Assembly (NCBI GenBank): GCA_021156265.1
Contig: JAJNBR010000006.1
Span: forward strand, 1-26,386
Direction of reading: 5' to 3'
Length of the DNA stretch: 26,386 nt
Source: Flavipsychrobacter sp.
Lineage (GTDB): Bacteria > Bacteroidota > Bacteroidia > Chitinophagales > Chitinophagaceae
The notes beneath the pieces were generated by a model. It did not search any database. It saw only the letters and a list, made by a program, of their open reading frames with translations, and was not told where the DNA came from. This document shows positions 7,763 through 15,649 of the stretch, piece by piece. Position numbers and translations under genes: made by a program. The first letter of the stretch is position 1. Every line of letters starts with the position of its first letter.

Positions 7763-9655
7763 CTATTGCTTGATAAAACGGGTTTGGCCGGAGGCGCCAT
7801 CGTTTAATTTCAATAAGTAAACACCTGAAGACAGACCACTTGCATCAACTTCCTGCCAGGAATTCGTAATGGTGTTGCTTATCAGTACCCGGCCGGCCAT
7901 GTCTGTCACAGTATAGGTGGCTCCTGTGAGCGCATCCCTGATAATTAATTTATCGCTTACCGGATTCGGGAATATCTCCACCTTCTTATCTGAAAGCATA
8001 GTAACACCGGTAACGCCTGTTCTCAAAGCTAAAGAAGACCATTCTGAAAAAGTGAACATACTATTGCACTTAGATTTTACATGCAGGTAATAGTCTTTGC
8101 CATCGGCGGGAAGCTCCAGGCCAACGTAGGGAGTATATATATTAGTACCAAATGCAGGCGCCTTCGATGTGTTGGTCAAAGCATATTCATAACCTACAGC
8201 GGTCGGTATGGGATCCCAGAAAGCGTATGGTGTATTTGAGCCAAGCCCGTTCACCTGCACTATTGGCGCATAACAAGCCATCTTGGTAACAAACGAATCT
8301 GTACGCCAGCCTGATGCATCAGAGACAAAACATTTGGTGCGTACGTGGATATAATATTTTGAATTAGGCTGAAGATCATCAAGATGAAGTGAGATACCGG
8401 TTGTGCTTTGTATACCGGTTGTAGGCGGCTGGCTGCTGAAGTTGACAGCATATTCATAACCATTGGCATTGGCCATCTGGCTCCACAATACATCTGTTGT
8501 ACTATCGGTAATATTGCTGATGATCATATTGGTTGGTTTATTACATACCGGCATGGTAAACTGGAAATGCGCCCATGAGGATTTATCACCGCCACCGCAA
8601 ACATTCCGCACATGCGCCCAATAGGTAGCACCACTTGTCAAGCCTGAAAAAGAAGCAGTCGTAGTTGAAGCCGTTGTTCCGTTACCTGATGGGTTGCCTG
8701 CGGTTTGGTTGATCACCCATTCGTAACCGGCTGAACTTTGCCCCGGCGACCAGCTTAGCACACCTGAGCTGGAAGTAAGGTTACTAACGCTCACCGCAGT
8801 TACAGGGAAGCAAGAGGTCAGTGTGGTGAATGATGTTGTCACCCAGCTGGAAAATGATGTAGCACTGCACTTATTGCGGACATGTATGTAATACGTTGTT
8901 GCCTGCGTAAGCCCTGAGGGACTGTAACTATTTGCTGATGTAGCAGTACCGGAGCCGGTTGGCGCGGTTGAAGAAGTGTTGACCACATACTCATAGCCCT
9001 GCGATCCGCTGACTGCCGGCCAGGTGAGGGTAGCAGAGTTGGCAGTAATATTTGATGCTGTGGGTGCAGTTGGTGAGGTGCATGCTGACGCGAATGTGAT
9101 CCTTCCCGTGAAAGCTCGCGGAGTATTAGTTCCGCCATAACCAATGTTCATACCGTTGATTTGCTGGTTGCACACCCTCAGCGTTACACCACTTGCTGTA
9201 AATGTAGTAGGAGAAGGACAGGTACTGCCGGAACCACTGTAATAATTGGTGCCCGTAGTTTGCAGGGCAAAACGATACACCGCATTGTTCGGGATCAGGA
9301 AGCTCATAGTGGGAATCACAGTGTTCACCCCCGTCGAAGTTATCCCCGAGACAGTATTAGATGCAATAGATGTCCATGTCGGGCTGGCGAGTGTCCCTAC
9401 GGTCCCGCTTAGCGATGTTGTGCTATACCACAGGGTTGATGTAGTATTGTTGTGTGCTGTGGTCGTCCAGTTGCCAATGGAAGTAAGGAGGATACCACCG
9501 CCGCTGTTATTTTCGATAACAAAGGTGATGAAATTACCGGCACTGTTTGTACCTGTGTAACCGGTACTGCCGACTGTAGTGTTAATAGTAGTTTGCCCAA
9601 ATACGTTAAAAGACATTAAAAGGGCTGCCAGGAAAGAAAGATAAAGGTTTCGCAT
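7763..9655 (-). CDS. Secreted protein with four FnIII repeats and T9SS sorting domain
   Basis: 630 residues from the ATG at 9655. An ATG 27 bp upstream is in frame, but the signal peptide starts at MRNLYLSFLAALLMSFNVFG, so the shorter form is chosen. The Thr/Ser/Gly-rich beta head (about 21-190) has two extra cysteines (146, 162) and ends GRITFASAC; I do not recognise it. Four FnIII repeats start at Cys192, 282, 371 and 461, with partners at 263, 353, 442 and 530. The sorting domain is 558-630 (FPNPV 562-566, GVYLLKL, tail RFIKQ). The last two repeats closely match those of the genes at 3625 and 5583, but are more diverged than those two are from each other. Cell-surface role and unknown ligand as for its paralogs. 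A good terminator follows. Confidence 0.94.
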   Translation of the reverse strand: MRNLYLSFLAALLMSFNVFGQTTINTTVGSTGYTGTNSAGNFITFVIENNSGGGILLTSIGNWTTTAHNNTTSTLWYSTTSLSGTVGTLASPTWTSIASNTVSGITSTGVNTVIPTMSFLIPNNAVYRFALQTTGTNYYSGSGSTCPSPTTFTASGVTLRVCNQQINGMNIGYGGTNTPRAFTGRITFASACTSPTAPTASNITANSATLTWPAVSGSQGYEYVVNTSSTAPTGSGTATSANSYSPSGLTQATTYYIHVRNKCSATSFSSWVTTSFTTLTSCFPVTAVSVSNLTSSSGVLSWSPGQSSAGYEWVINQTAGNPSGNGTTASTTTASFSGLTSGATYWAHVRNVCGGGDKSSWAHFQFTMPVCNKPTNMIISNITDSTTDVLWSQMANANGYEYAVNFSSQPPTTGIQSTTGISLHLDDLQPNSKYYIHVRTKCFVSDASGWRTDSFVTKMACYAPIVQVNGLGSNTPYAFWDPIPTAVGYEYALTNTSKAPAFGTNIYTPYVGLELPADGKDYYLHVKSKCNSMFTFSEWSSLALRTGVTGVTMLSDKKVEIFPNPVSDKLIIRDALTGATYTVTDMAGRVLISNTITNSWQEVDASGLSSGVYLLKLNDGASGQTRFIKQ

Positions 9656-9781
9656 AATAAGTGAAGTATTAGTAATGGTCAAGAGAATCGTACCGATATT
9701 GTATTACCAATTTATCCTTTATATATGGCGAAGCTTTCAAAACATGATTAAAAAAAACTTAATGAATGATTAAAATAGATT

Positions 9782-9810
9782 AAAAAAATAGCCACCTGGC
9801 GGTGGCTATT
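9782..9810 (-). terminator. Intrinsic terminator after the aldolase gene
   Basis: AATAGCCACC / GGTGGCTATT forms a perfect 10-bp stem with a 4-nt loop, then a run of T on the minus strand (A-run at 9782-9788). It lies 22 bp past the aldolase stop. Confidence 0.88.
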
Positions 9811-9832
9811 AATGTTAGTATGACAATTGTCT

Positions 9833-10891
9833 TTATGCGAGTGTAATATCCTTGTCCAGGTACACATCCTGGATGGTGTTCAGCAGCTCTACGCCATCCT
9901 TCATTGGTTTCTGGAACGCCTTACGGCCGCTGATGAGACCCATACCGCCTGCGCGTTTGTTTACTACTGCGGTCATTACGGCTTCAGCCATATCAGAAGC
10001 GCCTTTAGACTCACCACCTGAGTTGATGAGACCTACGCGACCCATATAGCAATTAGCTACCTGGTAGCGGCACAGATCGATCGGGTGATCAGTAGTCAGC
10101 TCATCGTATACTTTTTTATGTGTCTTACCAAAGTTCAGTGCTGTATAACCACCGTTGTTGGTAGGAAGCTTTTGCTTGATGATATCAGCTTGAAGAGTTA
10201 CGCCCAGGTGGTTGGCCTGTGCAGTAAGGTCAGCTGCAGCATGATAGTCAGTACCGTCTTTCTTGAAACCGCTGTTGCGCAGGTAGCACCACAGTACGGT
10301 AGCCATACCCAGCTCGTGCGCGTATTCAAAAGCTTTCGCGATCTCCACGATCTGGCGGCTGCTTTCGTCAGAACCGAAGTAGATAGTAGCACCGATAGCC
10401 GTAGCGCCCATGTTCCATGCATCGCGAATGGTGCCGAACATGATCTGGTCGAAACGGTTAGGGTAAGAGATAAATTCGTTATGGTTCACCTTTACAATGA
10501 AAGGTATCTTGTGCGCGTACTTGCGGGCAACTGCGCCCAGTACACCGTAAGTAGAAGCAACTGCATTGCAACCACCTTCCATGGCCAGCTTCACGATATT
10601 TTCAGGATCGAAATAGATCGGGTTGGGAGCGAAAGAAGCGCCTGCACTGTGTTCGATACCCTGGTCAACAGGCAGTATCGATACGAAACCGGTACCGGCA
10701 AGACGGCCATGGTTCGTCAGGGCCTGGATGCTACGAATGGTCTGGATGTTCCTGTTTGAAGCGATCCATACATTATCAATGCTGTCAGCCGACGGGGTGT
10801 GCAGCTGAGATTTATCTATGGTTTTGCATGTATGATCAAGATAAAAACCGGCCTGGTCGCCCAACAGATCTTGAATTTTTTTCGATGCCAT
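9833..10891 (-). CDS. fbaB: Class I fructose-bisphosphate aldolase (FbaB/DhnA type)
   Basis: 352 residues, close to the about 350 of E. coli FbaB. It should cleave fructose 1,6-bisphosphate to dihydroxyacetone phosphate and glyceraldehyde 3-phosphate, and the reverse, in the cytoplasm, through a lysine Schiff base without metal. Recognised blocks: LPVDQGIEHSAG (73-84), IVKVNHNE (132-139), ADIIKQK with the probable Schiff-base Lys239, NNGGYTALNFG (245-255), DLCRYQVANCYMGRVGLINSGG (272-293, phosphate-binding end) and NKRAGGMGLISGRKAFQKP (311-329). The C-terminal half closely follows the E. coli enzyme as I remember it. It has its own -7 element 30 bp upstream and a terminator downstream, so it is probably monocistronic. 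Glycolytic and gluconeogenic housekeeping role. Confidence 0.95.
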   Translation of the reverse strand: MASKKIQDLLGDQAGFYLDHTCKTIDKSQLHTPSADSIDNVWIASNRNIQTIRSIQALTNHGRLAGTGFVSILPVDQGIEHSAGASFAPNPIYFDPENIVKLAMEGGCNAVASTYGVLGAVARKYAHKIPFIVKVNHNEFISYPNRFDQIMFGTIRDAWNMGATAIGATIYFGSDESSRQIVEIAKAFEYAHELGMATVLWCYLRNSGFKKDGTDYHAAADLTAQANHLGVTLQADIIKQKLPTNNGGYTALNFGKTHKKVYDELTTDHPIDLCRYQVANCYMGRVGLINSGGESKGASDMAEAVMTAVVNKRAGGMGLISGRKAFQKPMKDGVELLNTIQDVYLDKDITLA

Positions 10892-10921
10892 ATAAAGGTG
10901 TAATTTTTTTTAAAAGTGCCG

Positions 10922-10929
10922 CAAAGGTA
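10922..10929 (-). promoter_or_regulatory. -7 element of the aldolase promoter
   Basis: The minus strand reads TACCTTTG, an exact match to the Bacteroidota -7 consensus TAnnTTTG. It lies 30 bp upstream of the aldolase ATG, which gives a leader of about 25 nt. No convincing TTG at -33 is visible. Confidence 0.65.
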
Positions 10930-10972
10930 GTAATAAAAGGAAAAGGTCGTATATGCGATTATCAATAATTGT

Positions 10973-12541
10973 TTAAGGGTTCACCAGGAACACCTTAAGC
11001 CTTCGCAGTTGGCCTTGTGACACTTCGGGAAATGGAACGCCCGTTTCGTCGGTAAACTGGAAATCGCTACTATCTATATGGGCTTGATAATGGAAATAAT
11101 ACTTTACGCTGTACCTGCGCATATCCTGCAACAGCTGCTGCTTGGACACGTCTGCATACGGCATATTATAATAACGATTGCCCGACAAATAAGCCAGCCT
11201 GGCCACTCCGGGCATTTGCGGACCATAAACCACATTTGCCGTAAAGCTTCCTTTAATACCCAGGCTGTTTAATTGTTCAGCGGCATGAAATTCTTCCCGA
11301 CCTTCTTTGAACATGGATTTCATGTTCCACAAAGGCCACACGAGGTAGCTGGCGGCAAATACAACAGCTGCGATCTTTACGAACCTGCCCATGGTATCCC
11401 GAAAACGCTGCATGCACAACGCACCTAGCACCATGCTGAGCGGCAGCATATACCAGATATACCTCGCCTCGAAGTTGATGAGCACAAACCCTACTGGGAA
11501 TAACAGGAACGATAAAGCCAGCACCCTGACCTTCTTATCGAACAACATGCGCAGTTGCGAAGAGAGCAATACCCCCCACCCCAGCAACCACACGGCAAAC
11601 ATGAAGGCTGATATCTCGCTCATGCTCCTGACCATCTTCAACACGTTGAAACCCGCTTTCACTATTTGCATCAGGAACAGCTTAGGCCCGTCCCAGAAAT
11701 GCGGCGTATCACCGTTCACCAGGTAAGGGTCTTCCCAATAGTAGGGGGAATTGCCATAGATGGGCGGAACGAGTGTTTTAATACCGTCTGCCCACAGCGG
11801 GTGACCGACGAGGTACCAGGAGGCATTGAGTGTACCAGCCGTAGACGTGGTGAGGATGCCGTACTTGTCATATAGTGCATATATCCACCAGCTACTGCAA
11901 ACGACCATCACGACAACAGACAGCAAAGCACTTCTCAGCCAGCGATTGTCATTCTCTCCGGAAAGGCGACTTATGGCAAAGCAGCAACAAACTGTATTAA
12001 GTATAAAAAACGGGAAGGCGTATGCTTTGGCGAAATAAGCCAATGCTCCTATGACACCATTAATGATCCACAACCTCGGCTGGTTCAAATAGCCCTGGCT
12101 TAAGATTACACGAAGACTGGCCAGCAGGAAGAAACATTCCCACAGGTCATCGAAGGTTTGCTTGAATACAGCATAGGCTAAGAAGCCCGCAAGCGCAACA
12201 TTCAGAAGCCATTGCAACCTGCGCTCGATGGAGAAGAGTATGAAAAAAGACTGGCTGATAAATAAAAAGCCAAGCGCTCCAACAGTATTAGTTACAATAG
12301 CCGAGGCAAATGCGTCCAACCCCATTCTGATTCCCAAAGCCGTCAGCCAGCAGCTCCACGGACTCCAGTAACCATTCACCGCCCTTGCATATTCACCGGC
12401 AGCATAACGTTTGGAGATGGTGAGGTAAGCTGTAGCGTCGGGATCGATGAAGTATTGGTAGTATGGATAAATAACTACCAGGCCTATGCACAGCAGCAGG
12501 CCTGACAACAGCGTCGGTCTATATGTAGTATTGGTTTGCAA
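10973..12541 (-). CDS. Multi-pass membrane protein, GT-C-like glycosyltransferase
   Basis: 522 residues with about ten or more hydrophobic segments. Near the N-terminus, after the first membrane segment (about 10-28), there is an acidic loop, IDPDATAYLTISKRY (32-46, Asp33/Asp35), then WSPWSCWLTALG (59-70). That arrangement matches GT-C enzymes of the GT39/ArnT kind, which move a sugar from a polyprenyl-phosphate carrier on the periplasmic side; acceptor and sugar are unknown. The C-terminal soluble part (about 400-522) includes YKYYFHYQ-like sequence. The start is TTG at 12541: the frame upstream is closed after one codon by the TGA of the preceding gene, and the next Met is residue 73, past the catalytic loop. 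Probably translated together with its upstream neighbour. The family call is from motif and topology only. Confidence 0.75.
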   Translation of the reverse strand: MQTNTTYRPTLLSGLLLCIGLVVIYPYYQYFIDPDATAYLTISKRYAAGEYARAVNGYWSPWSCWLTALGIRMGLDAFASAIVTNTVGALGFLFISQSFFILFSIERRLQWLLNVALAGFLAYAVFKQTFDDLWECFFLLASLRVILSQGYLNQPRLWIINGVIGALAYFAKAYAFPFFILNTVCCCFAISRLSGENDNRWLRSALLSVVVMVVCSSWWIYALYDKYGILTTSTAGTLNASWYLVGHPLWADGIKTLVPPIYGNSPYYWEDPYLVNGDTPHFWDGPKLFLMQIVKAGFNVLKMVRSMSEISAFMFAVWLLGWGVLLSSQLRMLFDKKVRVLALSFLLFPVGFVLINFEARYIWYMLPLSMVLGALCMQRFRDTMGRFVKIAAVVFAASYLVWPLWNMKSMFKEGREEFHAAEQLNSLGIKGSFTANVVYGPQMPGVARLAYLSGNRYYNMPYADVSKQQLLQDMRRYSVKYYFHYQAHIDSSDFQFTDETGVPFPEVSQGQLRRLKVFLVNP

Positions 12542-12544
12542 CGA

Positions 12545-13903
12545 TCAGGCTACAGTTGATGCAATAATAGCTTTATTATCCTGCCTTCGCAATACGCTTT
12601 GGTACCCAAGCGTAGCGCAGCCAACGGTGAGCAGAGACACCGGGATGAAATAACGTGAATTGGCTATAGGTCCTGTAGTGATAGCGAAATACCCGACGAG
12701 CAACACCACCATCAATCGTATACCCAATGCCTGGTTGCGGTCAAACACGAAAAAGAACAGACCGAGCAACCTGAGTGTGTTAAACAACAACACCACCATG
12801 GCCAGGAAGAAGGATGGATTTTCTTCAATGTAATCCAGCACGCCTTTCACACCGCCTGTTTTATAGGCGGCATAAAAACCTTTTTTATTGCCTTTATAAA
12901 GATTGTCCAAAGTCAGCCTGCCGGTAAACATATCCCACTCTCCTTTGCCGGGGTCTACTAGCAACCTTGCGCTATGTTTCAGGTGGTACAGCATATAAGG
13001 TGCGAAGTTTTCTTTGAGCAACTCCATTCCACGATGGTTGGCGTAATTATACCTGTCGCTAAAATCCGGCATTGCAGCCATCTTTTGGCGTTCGCTGTCG
13101 AGAAATTGCGTGGCATACCCTGCACTTTTTGTATCGCTGAAATAGAAGTAATAGTAGTAAACCGCATTGAACGACTGGTTGCTGGAAAAATGCACCTTGC
13201 CCGTGCGTGTGTAGTTCCAGCCCATGTACAGGAACACGGCTATCAAGGGAATGGCTGCTGCTACCGATGCCCGCATATAACCGTCGTTGCGCCGCGCAGC
13301 AATAAATAGCATCAACAGGCAATGCACTATCGCAAAAGGATAAAGCACGGGTTTCGTCAACATACCAACGACTAATGCTGCGCTCATCCAGTAAGCATTG
13401 CGCCAGCGTTTCAGTTTCCACAGCCATACAAAATGCCGGAAGTATACCAGCACGCAGGTTTGTAAAAGCAGGTCGGGTACTATGGTATTGGTGTGAACAA
13501 ATTGCGCGGGATACAGGATGATGAAAGCGATCAGCAGGTAATCCATATGCCGGGTAAACCCGAGTTTGCGGAGGGTATCGCGCAGGTAAAAAATATTGAA
13601 GATCGACAACAGGTTTTGCAAAACAATGACCACCCAGTTGTTGACGGCAAACATATATATAAACGCGAGGAACAGCGGATACACTGGGGGACGAATGGTC
13701 AGGTATTCCATTTCTACGGGCAGAGCAGGATTACCCGCATAAAACCAACCAAAGTTTTTAAGATTCAGCGCCGCATAGATGTACTCGAACGAATCGCCGG
13801 TATATATTTTTTTATAATTGAGCGCAATGGCAAAGAAAAAAGCGTGCACCACCAGCATCACAAGCAGGAAGCGGTAATCCCTTCTGGTAAGTGTTCTGAT
13901 CAT
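12545..13903 (-). CDS. Multi-pass membrane protein, GT-C-like glycosyltransferase (GT39/ArnT kind)
   Basis: 452 residues from ATG 13903, with about ten hydrophobic segments starting at 12-28. The signature is in the first loop: YTGDSFEYIYAALNL (34-48, Asp37/Glu40), then the RPPVYPLFLAFIYMF segment (71-85), which is typical of PMT_2/ArnT-like enzymes. TKPVLYPFAI (184-193 region) is the usual later loop motif. A hydrophilic stretch around 245-350 (many Tyr, Asp, Lys) is probably periplasmic. Expected activity is glycosyl transfer from a lipid-linked sugar to an unknown acceptor. It is the first gene of a two-gene unit: its TGA is followed by one codon and the start of the next GT-C-like gene in the same frame. 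It is divergent from the propeller operon at 14098. Confidence 0.8.
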   Translation of the reverse strand: MIRTLTRRDYRFLLVMLVVHAFFFAIALNYKKIYTGDSFEYIYAALNLKNFGWFYAGNPALPVEMEYLTIRPPVYPLFLAFIYMFAVNNWVVIVLQNLLSIFNIFYLRDTLRKLGFTRHMDYLLIAFIILYPAQFVHTNTIVPDLLLQTCVLVYFRHFVWLWKLKRWRNAYWMSAALVVGMLTKPVLYPFAIVHCLLMLFIAARRNDGYMRASVAAAIPLIAVFLYMGWNYTRTGKVHFSSNQSFNAVYYYYFYFSDTKSAGYATQFLDSERQKMAAMPDFSDRYNYANHRGMELLKENFAPYMLYHLKHSARLLVDPGKGEWDMFTGRLTLDNLYKGNKKGFYAAYKTGGVKGVLDYIEENPSFFLAMVVLLFNTLRLLGLFFFVFDRNQALGIRLMVVLLVGYFAITTGPIANSRYFIPVSLLTVGCATLGYQSVLRRQDNKAIIASTVA

Positions 13904-14000
13904 AGACCGTCGTTTTCATATCGGGTTGGCAACAGAACGAATTGTCATTTTTCAACTACTTAGCTCCTGCTGCCATTTTCGGCAAAAAGCAATGTTACAA

Positions 14001-14031
14001 TTTGCTACTGAATTACGGGATTTATATTTTG
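14001..14031 (+). promoter_or_regulatory. Candidate promoter of the three-gene propeller operon
   Basis: TTTG at 14001-14004, then 18 bp, then TATATTTTG at 14023-14031. This resembles TTG/TAnnTTTG with one extra base in the -7 box. It would leave a leader of about 60 nt before the ATG at 14098. It lies in the 194-bp divergent gap shared with the glycosyltransferase pair. Confidence 0.4.
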
Positions 14032-14097
14032 TAGCGCCTATAAACCCGGAAATTCTATCATTGCTTACCCTCATAACAAATATACAACAAATTTTTC

Positions 14098-15648
14098 ATG
14101 AAACGAAACCTTGTCACCTTTAACACCCGTTGCTGTCTTTGCCTGCGAATTCCATTCGCTACATTATTAGTCCTTCTAACGTGTATAGCAACGGCGCAAA
14201 AATCTTATCACCTGGATCTCACGAGCGCAGAAATAAAAACGGGCAAAACAAAAAGCGGTGAAGGCCTTCCTGCGACTGAGTTTACTTTTCCAGACTACCT
14301 GTACGACCTTCATTTTGACAGCGTGAGAAACCAGGTATTAGTGGTGCTGCGCGAAACAGGCGACAAAAAGTTTAAACCCAAAGGCTCAATGGCTGTTATT
14401 GACTTGAAAACCAAAGAACAGAAATGGGCGCAAAAACTGCAGGGAGATAAATTTGACTATAAAATCACACCCGGCAATATCATTTTAAATTCTACGTACC
14501 AAACCGTGGCTTATGACTGGAAGGACGGAAAGCGAAAATGGATAAAGCCCGGCAGCTTTGTTTTTATCGATCCTGTCAATAATATATGCTTGTCGTCTGG
14601 AGGTGTGGCACTCGATCTTAATAACGGGGCAACAAAATGGCAAACAAAGGTCAACAATAAATACGGATGGCAACACTTAGTATCCCTCGGCGACACAGCA
14701 ATTCTTATAGCAGCCGGCGGCATCATGAAGATAAACCTGCAAACCGGCAAAGGCTGGCAATACGAAACAAAGATCGGCATTGACGACTATACAGTACCAG
14801 TTGCAGGTGCTGCTGCCGGCGTGGCGGTAGGCCTGCTTACAGGCATGATGGTGGTACCCACCGGCGGAGCCACCCAGGTCAGCGGTACCTGTTCAAACAT
14901 ATTATTTGACTCCGGCTTGGTGTATTTTGCGTCGCGCGAGGAGATAGCCTGCCTGGATATGAACGGCAAACTGCTATGGAAAACCGAACTGCCGAAAAAA
15001 GAAACAGGCAACTCGACGATATGGAAGGATGGACATGCCATTTATCTGTTGAACAATGCATACGGCTCTATGGGCTATCGCAAAGTCAACAAAGGTTCGC
15101 CTTACCTCGCGGCATTCGATGCGGGCACCGGTAAGCAGCGGTACCTGAGCGACCTGGGAACGCTAAACATGGTATCGGGCAGCACACTGAAAGACGACAC
15201 CATCTTTATCCATACTACCAACAGGGTGTATAAATATGCCCTGGCATCAGGCGAAAAACTACTGGCTGTAAACGCTTCAGACAACAAGCTTGACCGCCAC
15301 GTGCAATTCGCATCAGAAAAGCGCAATTTTGTGAAAACACGGGATGGATCGTACAAAACCCTGGCAGAAATTTATCCTAAAGAGAAATTTCTTTTGGGCG
15401 AGCATAATGCAACGAGAGTAAATGCGCAATTACAACATAAAGGGATCATCACCGACCCGCTGTGGGTGCTGCACGGGCAATATGCCGGCATGGACGTATT
15501 GAAAAATAAAAACCAGCTGGTATTTATAAAAGATGGAAAGCCAGTAGCCGAGTTTGAAGTAGGCAACACAACCATCTACGGCGACATGCTAGTTGACGCA
15601 CGCGAAACCAAACTTATACTTGTTGACCTTAAAAACTTATCGCACTAA
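14098..15648 (+). CDS. Secreted PQQ-like beta-propeller protein with hydrophobic insert (paralog 1)
   Basis: 516 residues. A signal peptide follows a longish basic N-region (hydrophobic core about 17-30, cleavage near TATA-Q). The rest is a run of short beta repeats of the PQQ-like kind: AVIDLKTKEQKWAQKL, VALDLNNGATKWQTKV, ACLDMNGKLLWKTEL, AAFDAGTGKQRYL, YKYALASGEKLL. These are the A-x-D-x-x-T/G-G-x-x-x-W signature of propeller blades. No catalytic PQQ-dehydrogenase residues are evident, so a structural or binding role is likelier. Residues 233-260 form a Gly/Ala-rich hydrophobic insert between blades. The C-terminus (478-513) matches both downstream paralogs. It is first of a three-gene operon: the next ATG is one base past its TAA. 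Location periplasm or outer surface. Function unknown. Confidence 0.88.
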   Translation: MKRNLVTFNTRCCLCLRIPFATLLVLLTCIATAQKSYHLDLTSAEIKTGKTKSGEGLPATEFTFPDYLYDLHFDSVRNQVLVVLRETGDKKFKPKGSMAVIDLKTKEQKWAQKLQGDKFDYKITPGNIILNSTYQTVAYDWKDGKRKWIKPGSFVFIDPVNNICLSSGGVALDLNNGATKWQTKVNNKYGWQHLVSLGDTAILIAAGGIMKINLQTGKGWQYETKIGIDDYTVPVAGAAAGVAVGLLTGMMVVPTGGATQVSGTCSNILFDSGLVYFASREEIACLDMNGKLLWKTELPKKETGNSTIWKDGHAIYLLNNAYGSMGYRKVNKGSPYLAAFDAGTGKQRYLSDLGTLNMVSGSTLKDDTIFIHTTNRVYKYALASGEKLLAVNASDNKLDRHVQFASEKRNFVKTRDGSYKTLAEIYPKEKFLLGEHNATRVNAQLQHKGIITDPLWVLHGQYAGMDVLKNKNQLVFIKDGKPVAEFEVGNTTIYGDMLVDARETKLILVDLKNLSH

Positions 15649-15649
15649 T

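Noticed and set aside
1..9655. Periodic DNA similarity resembling a repeat array or CRISPR
   Set aside because: The period (about 270 bp) is that of FnIII domains in open frames. No short identical repeats with unique spacers were seen.
10085..10759. 224-codon open frame on the plus strand
   Set aside because: Lies wholly opposite the aldolase gene, has no recognisable motif or promoter, and is explained by the codon usage of the real gene.
10973..13903. A single glycosyltransferase gene broken by a nonsense mutation
   Set aside because: Each half has its own N-terminal acidic catalytic loop and a full set of membrane segments, so they are two tandem proteins, not halves of one.
13493..13963. 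156-codon open frame on the plus strand
   Set aside because: Antisense to the GT-C-like gene, charged low-information protein, no start signal.
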